From Colius striatus (lineage: Eukaryota; Chordata; Aves; Coliiformes; Coliidae): a DNA stretch of 64,000 nt. Of the stretch, positions 25,641 through 39,100 are shown piece after piece. The first letter of the stretch is position 1; each line of letters starts with the position of its first letter. The stretch spans positions 52,336,152 to 52,400,151 of the forward strand of contig NC_084763.1 in the NCBI RefSeq assembly GCF_028858725.1, in the 5' to 3' direction. The notes under the pieces are model-generated. The model searched no databases, had not been told where the DNA came from, and was given only the letters and a program-made list of their open reading frames with translations. Position numbers and translations under genes: made by a program.

Positions 25641-28600
25641 ATGCTGAGGAAGTACAGAGAGGATGGGCCACAGGACATCACCAGGCTCACCTGCCCTCTG
25701 GAGGTAGCACTGCCTCCTGCCACTGTTGGAGACACACTCAGGGCTGTCTTATCACATCATTTGTGTGACAGAGCAGTTAATGTCTTACTTTCTTAAATGT
25801 GCTTCTGCACACCATCCCAAGATGCTTCTTACTTTATAAGTGCAGACTCTAATGGAGTGAATTCCCAGTCTGGCACTAAGTTTGAGATGTAAAATCCCAT
25901 GGAGTTCAATTGCTTCAGTTCCCAAAGCCAGTACTGCCTGCCCTCCACATCTTCCTAGGAGCTGACCTGCTGGCGAGCTGACCTGCTAAGCATGCTAAAT
26001 ATAAAACCCTTCAAGGACCACAAGACAGCTAAAGAGAGAAGGAAACAGGCTTTGCAGATGTGCTTTCATACATGTGCACTCTCTCACTTCCTCCTTCTCC
26101 ATTATCAGCCCTTGAAGAGTAAAGGTCCATGCAAAAAAGAAACAGTTGACTGGAAATCCCTGCTTTCACTTCCACACTTTTCCTTGCATTTCTCTGGGGT
26201 TTGGAGAGCATCCTTTCAAAGTCCAGGATCACTCACCCATCCTCTTCAGTATGCTGATGCAGACATGTCCACCCCTGTGCTGAAGAAAGGCCCTGGTCCT
26301 TTTAAAGGCTGGGTTTGCTTATGCTGGTTCCTGCCTCATCCTCTACAGATGGAGCAAGTGACTGGTAGAAGTCAGTTGCTCAATCTGCCAACTCCACAGC
26401 CACACTTCTGGTAGCCAAAAGCGGCTTGATTCAGTTCCAAAGCACAGTCTGCCCTGGACCATGACAGGGATATCTTAATCCATGCAGAAGGTCACTGTCA
26501 GAAATACTGTCGCTGAGAGGAGGCCGAGCCCCTGCTGCCTCGCAGCACTCACGCTGCCCGGAACACAATCAAGGGCTGGGGAGGAACTGAAATCAAGCAA
26601 GCATGATTTAGCAGCTTATGTAGTCTGCTAGCCCTCTGGGCTATGTGGCTTTAGCAGTGACAGGTAAAGGCTAAATTCTCTGTCTCTCACCGCTCCTCCC
26701 TCTTCCCTGTTTTTTTCAGTTATATCCTGAAGCCTTTCCTGCATTACACCCCCTTTTCCAACACCCAGATGCACGATCTCAGAGGTCCTGAGGTCACTTT
26801 ACTGAGGAAGGACTGATGGGCCCAGCCTGGTGAAAGACCTCTGCTACCACTTAGAGGATCTGCATCCCCATTCCCCCTCCCCCAGCCTCTTCACCACCAC
26901 CCACACAGCAATCCATCAGCATCACCCATGGAGCATCTGGGGGCAACATGTAATTAGGAATGATGCTCTCTGCCATTTATAGACATACTAGTGCAAAGGA
27001 AAGCTGGTGCAAGTAATACCCACCATCAGACATACCTTATATTGTGCATCAAACACTAATGGGGAAAAGGAATGGAAAAGTGAAGGAAAGATACGCAGAA
27101 GGAGGAAGGCAGTAGTGTACTCCACACTGCTTTAAAACAAAGGAGTCAGTAAATACATGCTCAGAGTGGTCACAATGCAGTTGTTTGATAAAACAGTTTA
27201 CTTCAAGCAATAAATGAATTATGTAAAGTAAGAACACCCTATCTTACTGGATAAACAGAGCTGCATTTGCTCTGTGATCCCTTCACTGGGATACAATCCA
27301 GCAGATACTGTGCAGGCACCCACACACTACATTGCCTATGCACAGGACATCACAGGGCACATGGTGTTTTCCTTCCCTCTACAAGATTTTCACTGCAAGA
27401 GATCATCTTTGAGATTTTCTTCAAAGCTGATACTGTACATCTAATCTCAAGCATGCCTGCTCCTCATTTTGGGAATACTTCCTTTCAATTATTTCCTATT
27501 TTTAATCTCCACCTTCATTCTTTTAAAGGATTTTAATAAATTAGTTGTGCTTTTCATGACACTGTAAGCATTTAATATTCAAGCCTGTGTGCTTGCTTTC
27601 CAGGCATACCTCAGCCTATTGTCACAGCAAAAAAAGCAGCTGTTTGTGAGATGCTGTAACAATTCTGCCAAGACTCGGTAACAAGCCTTGGAAAAACCAA
27701 GGTCAGACAAAAGGAGAGTGAACCCCAAGCAATGTGTGGAGTGGTAATTTAGAAGGCTGAAGGAGATGTGAAGAGTATTAGCCAAATAAACAAAAACACA
27801 GGACAAATTATTAAAGTGCATCACAACCTGTAATCAAGGAACAGATAAGAGTACCTGAGGTCTGGAAGGCATCAGAAGGAACTAAAGGAGAGATTCTCAC
27901 CTTTCTGCCACAAAGTTATACAGGATGTATGTGCATCAGAGAACTTGAATTACAGCAAATGAAATAACTAAAAAGCTAGAAATGAGAGCAACAAAATGAA
28001 GGAAATGGAGAAGAAAGTAACTGAACTATTTTATTCATCAGGAGAAAGAGAAGGAAGGAAACTGACCATCTGCCCACTCAGGGCAAAACCACGTGGCAAC
28101 AGAAGAGAGCAACGGCCCCAGTGCTGCGCTTTTGGGACTATGGAAGATGCTCTTCTAATGAGTTTTTCAACTGCATTCAAAGCCAGATCCAATCTCTCCA
28201 TTCCTTTGTTCTTTCACTCGGTTTGCAAATCTGCAGCAGTGGAACTGATGGCAGTTAAACGGGATGGAATTTATATAAGGCTTAGAAATTGTACTTGCTG
28301 ACTATGATTTCCCTGCAGATCTGCTTCAAATTACAGTGCACTTGTGAGAAGTTGCAGACTTATGTCATCTAACCATTCCACCAGTCCAAAGCACATCACG
28401 GGAGCTGCGCTGCCATCATCTGACCACCATATTCCTGGGCCCAGGAACCTTCCTTCAGTGCAGAGTCACCCTAAAATCAAAACAAGGCTTCGCCTGGCTG
28501 AGGGTTTTCAGGACCAGCTCCCCAGACAAGCAGGATGGCCTGTCTGTAGTACCAGGTAACCAGCATCCACATCTTTTACATATTCTTCACGTGTCTGTCA

Positions 28601-31600
28601 CCCCAGGAGCCCAACACATCACTACATTTAATTCATCTGCAACAGACAGGAATGAACACTCGGATGACATTTTATTGGCTTACTGGTGATTTTTCCCAAA
28701 TTACCTTTTAGTTTTGTGGATTTTTGTGTTCTTTCACTAGCTGTTGCTAGGGGTTTTCACACTATGATCCTGACAGGCAACTCAGCTGTGTAAGGGTAGT
28801 CCTTTGGACTACTCAGGTTGAGGGGAAGGGAGAGGTATATCTCTTCCAGATTCAAATAACTTTCATTAAGATCACAGAAAATTACTCATGGTCTCCAAGG
28901 AGCAGGAAAGATCCAGATTTAACATTGCTTTTGTAGTTCTGTGGTTTTCCTTTAGGTGTGCAATGAGGTAGCTCGCTCTCCTTTCACACAAAAGGAATCC
29001 AGCTGAGAGCACATTTTATTATAACCCCAGATGATGTTGAAGAGGATGAAAAACTCATCTTTCTCGGGTGGTCAGAGAATAAGTCTCAGTAAACTGGTGT
29101 TATTTCCTGTCTCATCTGAATTCTGCAGAGTATCTCCAATTCTGTATAAAACCATTTCAAAGATGTTTTTTAAAAAATAACCACACAAAATTCAAAAAGG
29201 AGAGAGGAAAGCCCAGGACTTTTTCACCTTTTCAATATACTTTTCAGTCTCTTAAGAACAGTCATTTAGGTCTCAGAGAGAAAGCCAAGTTTCTAGCCTT
29301 GCTGTTAGAACAGGTAATGTATCATAGGTAGAGCTGTAGCTTCTGAAATGGTAACTTCTTAAAGCACTGTCATCAAAATGGTGCATTTTCTCCACTTTAA
29401 CCAAGAGAACTACCCCAAGAAAACGAGGTAAGGTCAGCTACACATTGATCATATCAGTAAACAGACACCATGCTTGGTGCTCGTAGCAGTTTTCAACCTG
29501 AAAGCACTGAAGAACAACACCCCTGGGATAACCTGAGAAGGTGGAAGCCCTCCCTGAGTCAGACCCAGACAGGCCAGGTTGGTGTACTACTGCCCAAGGG
29601 ATGGAGGAAGGAAGAGGGATGTACAGTTACTCTCAGCTCTGTGGGTACATGCTGTACTCTGCCTTTCCTGAGGCAGGGTGGGGTCTGAACCCATACGGTT
29701 AAGGACAGGCTGAGTTCAGCTCCATCTCTCCAGTGGGATGGCATACAAGCAACACAGGCACAAGGTGTGCTCTCCCTGAACCCTGCCCAGCTTCCCACTG
29801 ACAAATTGCCTGGTCTCTGGTGTGCCTCAAGGCCCTGCAGTCTTCAGAGACAAGTTGGTGTAGGATTTGCTTTAGAGTGACCGAAAGCAAGAATGTTTCA
29901 TGTTGTTAAAGTGCTTGTAAAATGGCTGGAGTCATCCCCCTTTCCAAACACATCTGTAGGAACCCTGACACACAAGCAGCACTTTCACTGTGTCATCAAT
30001 TGATGCAGCCACCTGGCCCCAAAGCAGGAGGCCAAGACAAGCTCCACAACCAAACTCAGAGATGGCTCCAGTAAGGAGGTATTACTCATAAGACAGAGAA
30101 CAGAAAGCTTCCTTAGATGTTAATTTCCCAAAGCAGGTAATAGCAGTGTGCTGATGACTCTTCTAATCTCCTGCTCTATCTCACTCCCAGCACAGCTAGG
30201 GACTCAGCTTCCCAACATAAAGCATGAGCTCTTCCCCAAAAAAACCCCTCAGAAATATTTTCTTGCCATTACCTCATTTGAAGTACCCCTGGGGAATCAA
30301 AAAAAAAGACAGTCATTTATGGCTTCTGCTTTGTTTCCAGAAAGAAGCAAATCTGTTCAGAGCACAAAGGAGTACAGGTGCTGCAGATCCAGTGCCTGAA
30401 CCTCAGTGTAATGGAAATCAGGTGGGTGCTGCTGACCTTAATGGAAATTAGTACCATAAAACTGGCATCAGTAAGCAAAGACAGAAGTCATTATGAGTAC
30501 ATTTTGGTTGACTGTGAATGTGTATGTAAGTGGGAGGGGTTACAAGAAGATCAGAGCAGACTACAAACAGGAGCTGCTCTTCCCAAATTTTTATACATTG
30601 CCTGAGTCATAAAAAATTAACTTTGCCCAACTGGGTAAACTCCCTTCCCTCTTTGTTCATATTCATTCTAGTATATCCATCATTTTTGATCCTCTACTGA
30701 TGTCCGTTGTTGGGGCTTTTCTGTGACTTAAGAACCTGAAATTATGTTATATATCTTTGTAGTTCATTGAACTAACCAGCATTTATTTTAATTTAGTAAA
30801 GAAACATTTGGTTGGGTGTGACCAAATAAATACTGTGTCTAAACCAGCAGAAATATGCTTTGCACACAGCTATAAACCTGTCTGAGAACTCTAATGATAT
30901 TGCAAGTCAATGAAGCTTCAGTGTTCTCATTAACACGATTCCATCAGACCTTTATGTTGCATATTATTAACAATAGATTGTAGTACAATTTATAGCACTG
31001 GAAGGCAACAGAGGCTGAATCTTGGTAGCAATCCAACCTTTGATAATGACTTTAACACTGATCCAATATTGAAAGGAGAACATCAGAGGCCATCAGACCT
31101 AAGTATACACAGGACAACAGGGATAAAACATAGCACTAGCCTGTACTGGTGAAAACAAAACTTTCTTGAGAGCAAAGGGCACAGACCTGGTCACAAGATT
31201 ACCAAGACTTTTGTTGCTGCTTTGGACACAAAACAATCAAAAACACTCTCTTTAAATAAAAGGCATAAACACATTTCCCCTCTCTCAAAACTTAATTTTT
31301 GTTATAAAAGGAAGAAAATACAGACCAGCTCATGTGGGCACCTACTCTCCAACTTCATTTGGAGGTAGAAACTAGTATCAACAAGTATATTTTCAGGAAT
31401 AAAAAGTGAGCCTTCAAAATCTCTGTGGAAATCTGTTAAGATGATGACAGTAGTACCCTCACATTGTTTCTCTCCATAGTTTGCTGATGCATGACAGGGA
31501 ACACAACCAGGTTCTGCTACAGAGATTGGATCACAGCCCCCAGCACTCAGCTGAGCACTCAGGGAGCCTGGCAGTCAGGCCTCTGGGTAGGAGGCAACAC

Positions 31601-34600
31601 AAACAACTACCAAATGTGTTTAACTTAAGAAAGAATAACTTCTCTTGAAGCAGCACGATGCCATTTCCTGGTTTAAACTGCATTTTCATCATCAAAGTAT
31701 GCTTCAGTATTGCTTACATGTATCTTCTAATTCAATCTTTTGTGCAGTATCAAGAAATAGAGTACAGCAGTAATAAGATAATTAGTATTTTCACTAGCTA
31801 AATTATAGAGCTGCCTGCAGAACACAGCAGAGTAGCATCAATATTAACAGTTTAGTATTATACAAAAATGACATCAATAGTTTTAGTGTAGTCATGAGAA
31901 ACATTGTAATTTCCACTTTCTCCAAGATCCCTTCAAATTGTCAGACGAGGAAACTCCAAAAATCCACTGGCTCTTAGTTCAACTAAAATCCAACATCTCA
32001 AAAGATTTTGTTGGTAAATTTTTGTAGATCCTGAACAATATTCCTTTCTGAATGCAGTACTAGGGCCGAAGAACTTAAGTTCTGCTGCACTGACCTCATA
32101 CAAATTTATTTTTCCCAGAACTTCTGCAAGTTAACAAAGGAGTATAACAGATGCCCGACACTGGAGACAATGATACACAAAGATTTGTAATAATTATCCA
32201 CAAAAGCAATCCTATGTCAGTGCAAGAAGTGGAACCACTGGCTTTGCAATCTAGGGCTATTCTCTATTTCCTTTCTAACCTGGTCATGTGGTGCAATGTA
32301 AGACTCCTTAACCAAGGTACTAGGCAGCAAGCAGCCATTAAGGAAGATACTGAGACTAGCATGCTTTCACAAATTGCTCACCTGAAGGGACAATAGCCAG
32401 CCACCCCTACATGCCCAGAAATCAGAAGACTTTCATTTACACCAGAGGCTGAAAGCTATCCCATGGCACTCTCCATGCCTAAAAACTTCCTTTTGGCCAA
32501 GCTAATTTACCACTCCTTAGACCAAATCGAGAACACTGAGAATCTACCCACACCCTCCACTTTGTAATGACAGTAACTATGCTTTACTTGACAAAATGAG
32601 ATCCATTTCTTCCTTCACCAGTTCCATTCAGCTTCTTGAACATTTTGTTCATTTGTTTGTTAAGATGCAGATCTCCAGCAGATTGATCACTTCAGATGAG
32701 ACAAAGCAATCCCTTGGTAAATCCCTCTGGAAATGCAGAACATATTACATGCACAAGAGTCGAACTCCTTGAATTTCCCCTTTTCAGATCCTCTTGGTTT
32801 CCAGTCATTCAGATAAAGAATGGAGCTTTTGTAGGCCAGTTAATCCATCCACTGAATGAAATATGGTAAAGTTTTACACATCCACATGTTCTTTCAAGAC
32901 TCTGGTTTACATCTGTAGATGTAATAATAGCTGTAGTAATGTAGATGAAAATCGTGGGTCAGGCCTCAGAGAAGATCTTTGAAGACTTGGGCTGAAAAGT
33001 CCCAAAGCTGCAGTCAAAGCAACTGGGAAAACGATTTAAGGGCTGTCTCCGCTTACACTTATTTCTGCCAAAGCACTAGCTTAATTTTCTTTGTGTTCCT
33101 TAAAAAGCCACCTCTGTGAGAGTGACTCTCTAGTTGAAATGCTTTTATGTCCTCAGCTCAGAAGTAGGCACTGTTGAGTGGTAAGCAGAGACAAATATCC
33201 AAAGGTGGTGTGAGGCTTAAGCTCATTTGCCTGCTCATCTTTTCAAGAATCACAGTCACAAACTTGCATGAAAACAGCATTTACACAATGAATTAAAATG
33301 CAAAGCTACAGTTTATTCTATGAAATTGAGACAAATGCTACACACTTGAAGCCTGCCAGAGAAGCAATTAGAAGCATTAATATATTTGTAGATGATGACT
33401 TAAGCCAAATGAAAGATGGAATAGAAACACTGTATATCAGAGCTTGTGAAACACTAGAGGAAAAAGCAACTCTTGCTCCAGCAATGTGAGTCTGAAATAG
33501 CAATAATTCTGCTATATAGGGCTAGATGTGCCTTGTGCAGACATGTACCTCCAGGGAAGCCTCCAGCCACAGAGTACGTACAACACAGAGAAGCTGCCTG
33601 CCAGCAAAAGAGGGTCTCAAGGTACATGAGAGAGGACTTTGCATTGCCACAGCCTCAAGGGATGTGGCACCATCCAGCAGAGTCATGCAACAAGAGGCCA
33701 AAGAGCCACTGTCCAGTACAGAACGGTCTAGTTGCTGTAAAGATGCATTTATGCTAGGTCTGATGTAGATTGTGCTCTGCACAATCAGATCGCTTTGAAG
33801 GTTTGCCTTGTGCAATCATTTCCTTTGTCGGGAATCAGAAAAAGACTGTGAAAAGACTGTGAACAAATTGTTTAGGCATTGAAATTTAACCCTGTGGAAT
33901 CCTTACAGTGTAGCACAGTGTGACACAGCAGGAGCACATTTGTCAGGGGACTGAAGCCGCTTTGCTCTCTCCGCACAAAACATATACATTAGCATTGTGT
34001 GGTGTGGGTGTGCTCCCAGGCACGGGATGCAGCCATGGGCACACAGCTCTGTGCCTACCCTGCCTCCCAGCTCCACTGCAACTGCATTCAGCCCTCCACC
34101 ACTTCTGAGCAAAACAAAGGCTTCAGATCCTTCAAGGCTGTCTTGGAAGCCCTTCCACTAATTACTTGTTTTTTATCATCTAGAAATTGTACAAGATTTT
34201 ATTTATAAATATCCATGAAGCATCTGAGAAAAAACAAGGGTATTGCAACAATCTTTTTAATAGGCCTAATGTTTTCCCACTAGTGTCCTAGCACTAATAA
34301 TGTCAGAACATAAACACCAAAACAAAAAGGCAGTTGGCAGAAGCCAGTCATTTCCAAGACTTTTTCACTCTGATGTGGGCTAAGGAAAGAACGCAGCTGG
34401 TGTGGTTTCTATACCAGCATTCATGACATCAACTGTTTCCAGCCCAGTTAGGCTCCATACAGCAAGGTACCATGTGTCCTCTGCTCCTTCTGAAGAGCAG
34501 AGTCTGAGAGCACAGAGCACCTTGCCACAGGAGCACAGCCCTCTGTAGCATTAACACAAGAGAGCTCATCAACATTTTTGTGAACTGTTGAAAAATATGC

Positions 34601-35549
34601 TGACAAGAATAAAAGAAAATAAGTTACTTGGATTTTGGCAGAGAAAAGCCACTCTAAATTATTTCCAACTGCAGTAAGTCTTTGCTCCTGTTTTATGAGC
34701 AATAGAAGAGACTATCCCTGTTTTATAAACTCATTCAGTTAATGTGTTTAAGAAAGCAGACAAGCTTCTCTCCTGCGGGGGTTTTCAAATATTGTCTTGC
34801 CTTGTGGCTGCCGGTATTTCAACATCCCGTTCCAGAAACACTGTTTATTACCCTTTGGGAACCAAAAACAAGCACACCCAACAAAACTGCTGCATATGAG
34901 GAAAAGAAAAATGGTTATAAGAACAAAAAATGGTAAATCACAAGTACATATTAGGGAATACTAAGGGGTTTTATGCTGCTCCCTGCTGCTACAGTACACC
35001 AGAGGAGTAAGTGGAATGCAAAAATCTTTTCACCATGCTTAAGAAGGCAAAAGTATTTCTAGGATGTTCTACAGACAGGCAAGAGCTCATACCTTCAGTA
35101 AACTCAAATTCAACTGTGGTCTGTCACTTCAATACTAAGTTCCAAGTGTGTTTCAACTCAATTTTGCAGCAATTTCAACTCTTACAGAAAAGTACCGAAC
35201 GGCCTTAGTCTTATCGCTCAAACCAGTGGGACTTGAGCATCCTTAGGTTTCCCCTGAATGTGCTCAGAAGTTTGCTAACTGTTCCTGTAACCAAGCAATT
35301 CTCCTGTCTTCTGAAAGGCACTAATTTGCCGCTGACACAAATGGAGACAAACCTTCCAAGCTCCTTCCCTTTGTGCTCATGGAAGTTCTAAGTTCACTCC
35401 ATCCTATCCAGAGAAACAATGTATACAACAAAGCATATTGCTCCTTCCTTCCACAGTGAATCCTGCCTTAACTAGGAGGACTTTTGCAGAAGATGTATTA
35501 TCTACCAGGCCAGGACCACCACACAATCACATCATGCAGAATTCTGCCC
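25641..35549. other. Intergenic stretch downstream of SPAG6
   Basis: No exon of a known gene is recognised on either strand. Short ORFs overlap and lack domains. It contains a 16-bp tandem duplication at 25959-25990 and a short tandem duplication near 33840-33862. In mammals PIP4K2A lies beyond the SPAG6 3' end in convergent orientation; none of its exons was recognised here. Confidence 0.6.
25959..25990 (+). repeat. 16-bp direct tandem duplication
   Basis: gagctgacctgct occurs twice at an interval of 16 bases; only the last three bases of the units differ. Confidence 0.8.
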
Positions 35550-36115
35550 TTTTATCATCATCAAATCAAATTATTTCTTTATTTAGCAGCTACTAACAGG
35601 TTTGGAAATGCAAAATCGCCTAATTTTACTTTCTGAAAGGTAGCAGTAGGAGTTCTTGGTGGAGAATACATTCCGTAATTAGAAAAAGCACAGGGGCCAG
35701 CTTTTTCCCCCTCATCAAGCTTGGGAAGCTCTAAACAATATGCAAAGGCGAAAGGGGAAAATGGTTACAGTACTGAGAAGGCTAAAATTTGAATGAGATA
35801 ATAACAAACCCTTCTTGTGGAAGGAAAAGGAAATGACTGATTCTAAAAAAGCTTCTGTGATAAATCATCACCCCTGCATGAAATTCCATTAATAGATGCT
35901 GCAATATTGGTAGTAATGTTAAAGAAAAACAAAAAGTAACAAAAACTTAGCAACAAACAGGCTTATAATGAACAAAATACAGCTTGCTGGAATTGCTTTT
36001 TTCAGGAGTTCAGACAGTAGAAGGAGATTTCAGAATCAAGAGTTTCAACAGCTGTATTTGTATTACAGTCATAAAGGTGTAAATGTGAAATACAGCTCTA
36101 ATAAAAAACTGAAGT
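35550..36115 (-). other. SPAG6: SPAG6 3' UTR with candidate polyadenylation signal
   Basis: The region follows the SPAG6 stop codon on the minus strand. The first canonical AATAAA I find downstream on that strand is at 35578-35583 (tttatt on the plus strand), which would give a 3' UTR of about 550 bases. There is no transcript evidence, so the end is a guess; a non-canonical signal or a later site could be used instead. Confidence 0.45.
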
Positions 36116-36182
36116 TTATAAAGCTGGCTGGTAACTTTCCACCCTTTCCAGAAGTACTTCAGAATATCCAGGGGAATAATAT
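36116..36182 (-). CDS. SPAG6: SPAG6 terminal coding exon 11 with stop codon
   Basis: The coding part is 67 bp: one base completing Arg (AG|A), then [21 protein letters not shown] and TAA. The acceptor TTTCTCTTTCAG|A is an excellent polypyrimidine-tract site. YYSPGYS...LL.RV.SYQP is diagnostic for the SPAG6 C-terminus. The end is QPAL-stop where the human protein ends QPLNN, so the bird protein is one residue shorter. The same DNA carries a plus-strand ORF that is only its shadow. Confidence 0.95.
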
Positions 36183-39100
36183 CTGAAAGAGAAACATTTT
36201 GGTTGTGCATTAGATTGCAGGACATCTTCTGTGCTAAGTAATTAAACACTATTCATATTTTATTGTTCAGGAAAAAAAAAATCTTAGCATCCAACACTGG
36301 TCAAAGAATTGTACAGTTATTCCCCTACCATGTTTTAGGAGCCTGCTTTTGAACTTCTGTGGTCATTTATACTTGGAAGTCAGGCTTTCAACAATATGTT
36401 TAGCTTCTATTAGGGCATGTAGGTAAGTGGCTAGTTTTTAGGACAGGTTCAGCAGCCACAAGGATTGTCTTTACTGAGAAATGTAGATGTTAACTTCTTT
36501 TGAAATTATGGCCTTTAATAAAAAAGCATGAGTTTACACAGAACCACAGGCTGCCAGATGACAATAGTCTACTGCTGTTCATCAAACATAAGCACACACC
36601 CCAAAGCTAATGTGAAGTCTACATCAATGTGAGACATTGATTCTGGAACAAAAAAATTTATCACAATGACCTTCTGTCTCTATTGCCAACTCAAGGCCAG
36701 AGATTATCCAATAGGTTTTCATTAGAGTAGGACTCTATGGTGCCATTATTGTCCTGCTGTCATTCAGTTGGTTTTCCACAATGGACCAACTACATGCTTC
36801 CAATCTGCAAGCACCACCAAAGCCGCATTTAGTTCTTGTTTTCCAGGTTAGGAGTATCTGAAATTTATTACTGTGCTATTATAAAAGATGTATAAAAACA
36901 TCCATCTTAGTACATTTCTGGCTCTGCAGGCATGTAAATTGCAATCTCTGAGCCCTGGAAGCTTTAACTACAGAGAGAGAGGAACGCACTTCCCCTAATG
37001 CATGCCTAAATTGTATTCAAGTAGAAATCCACAATGTTTTCACACTGAAGGAAGATCCATTTACCTTGTTGATTTTCATTTTCTGGATGATTTCTGCATA
37101 ATGTAACTCTTTTTAAAACTTATATTAGTTCTCTGATTGTAAAGCTAACTTTTCAATGCATTATTCTATTCAGTCTGCAGTCTAAAATAACAGATCTCCA
37201 GGACAAACCCAGAGCTGGAGTCTATTATAGCAGCTGTGCCTCGGGCAGCACAACCAACATCAGGCAGTAGCACAAAGAAGCGAGCAGGAGATGCTCGAAG
37301 GGGCCCTTTTCTTTATGACATCACAGCCCACATAAGTAATCTTGTTTCATTTACAGAGGGGAAAAAAGATGGCTGTCACAAACATTAATTGTATCCAGAA
37401 AAGCATAAGCAAATGTCCTCTTCCCCTCTGAAGTATTAGCTGCAGAATAAAGTTTATTGTTTTGCTTTATCCATTTGACAGTCACTGGCTCTTCCTTGTG
37501 GAGACAAACGGGGCTTCGTTTTGCCTGACTTAGCTCATAGCTACTATTAGCTGAAGAACTCTGTTGCTATAATTAAAATTGATGATGCAGATTCTCAGAG
37601 CCTGTAGAGGGAGTGCACGAGTACAACATCCTTTTGATGTGTTGATGGAGTGAAGGACTGGTAAATGGATATCTAGAATCCAGGAGGGCATTTCTCTCAT
37701 TATTACAATTTAGGATGGTGACATTTTGACTGTAAGCTATTTAATAGTGTTTCTGTATTCATTAAGGGCAAAGTTCAACTTGGTGCAGACAGCTGGTGTA
37801 TGGTCCTTTTATGTAACACTTAAGCCTCATGATGAGGCTGGGGGAGGAAGGGCAGCTGTGGGCAGAGCAACTGTGCAGGAGAGCTTCTGGACCCTCTGTA
37901 CATCAGAGAAAGTTTCAAAGGAGCCTCTGAATACACCAGTTCAGACGGGCTCAAGGATGCAACCAAAGATTCACCAATACCTGTATTTTGGAGTCTGAGT
38001 AATCCATAAATAAGTTAGCAAGACAAACTAAACGTCCCATAGACATTCATTATTATGAGAGAGGTTATGCTGAAGACTCTGAGTCTGGGTGGGTAGCACA
38101 GGACTGACTTGACTTCCCAGTTTCCTGCAATGAGGCTGAATATTTGGGCTTTGTTTACAGACAAGGAAATGTTATTCTAAAAACAATCAGAAAAGAGAAA
38201 CTCTTCAAAAGTATGTGTCTGGTGGTTGTGTTACCACTGGGGTGGTTAACCAAGTGTTATACCGTTTTATTAAAAGCAAAATTCATGTCATTTTCCCTAC
38301 CTTACTATTTCCTCTGGATAGCAATTGTTAATAGTGTTGATATATTCCTGAAGAAGTGACCCAGGTTCTGCTTTTATTTCTTGAACCTTTTTAAGTCCAC
38401 CAGTTGTTACAAACAGACGACGTGCTTTACTGTCATGTGGTAACACCTACACATAGAAAAGGACATTTAAAACTAAACAAATCTTTTAAAGGCATCTCTA
38501 TGCTACTAGGCTCAAACATTGCTTATCTGTTTTTAATTCAGAGGACAGATAAAATGGAACATCAGAGATAAAACATCTGTAATGACTACTGTATTTTAAC
38601 ATCCAGTTGTACAGAAAAAAATCCTAACCCAGCCCTTTATGGTTGTAACATAATTTAACACATACTTTACTATATAATATGTATACAAATAATGAATTGA
38701 ATATTTATCTTTACATAAATAATATTTCTTGAGTTACTCCTATGGAGACAATAAGACTGTGGAGATTAAGTAGATAATAAAACTAGAGCACTAACATGAA
38801 ATAACAACAGCATCTGTTCCACTTAAACCAAGTTATTCAGGTCTTTTATGTCAATTCCCACAGTTTAACTGTAGAGCGGAATTTTATATCATTATAATGA
38901 TCTAGTATAGATTAGTGAATGAAAACAATACTGAGAATTGTTGCAAGTGAACAATGCAGCCTTGAAGCATTACATGCTACTATTAAACTCCTAGATATTA
39001 AAATCCTACAACACACTGTGTAGCCATGGAAGCCTTTTACAAAACACACACACAAAGCAAAAATGTGAAGTTTCTGCAGCCAAAGGGGACGAGAAGCAGA

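Noticed and set aside
25992..26414. A 140-codon plus-strand ORF
   Set aside because: No recognisable motif and no homology that I can name; next to decayed CR1 sequence.
35638..35680. A minus-strand stretch translating to YGMYSPPRTPTA, first considered as the last SPAG6 exon
   Set aside because: The similarity is limited to a few residues, while 36116-36182 matches the SPAG6 C-terminus over its whole length with a good acceptor.
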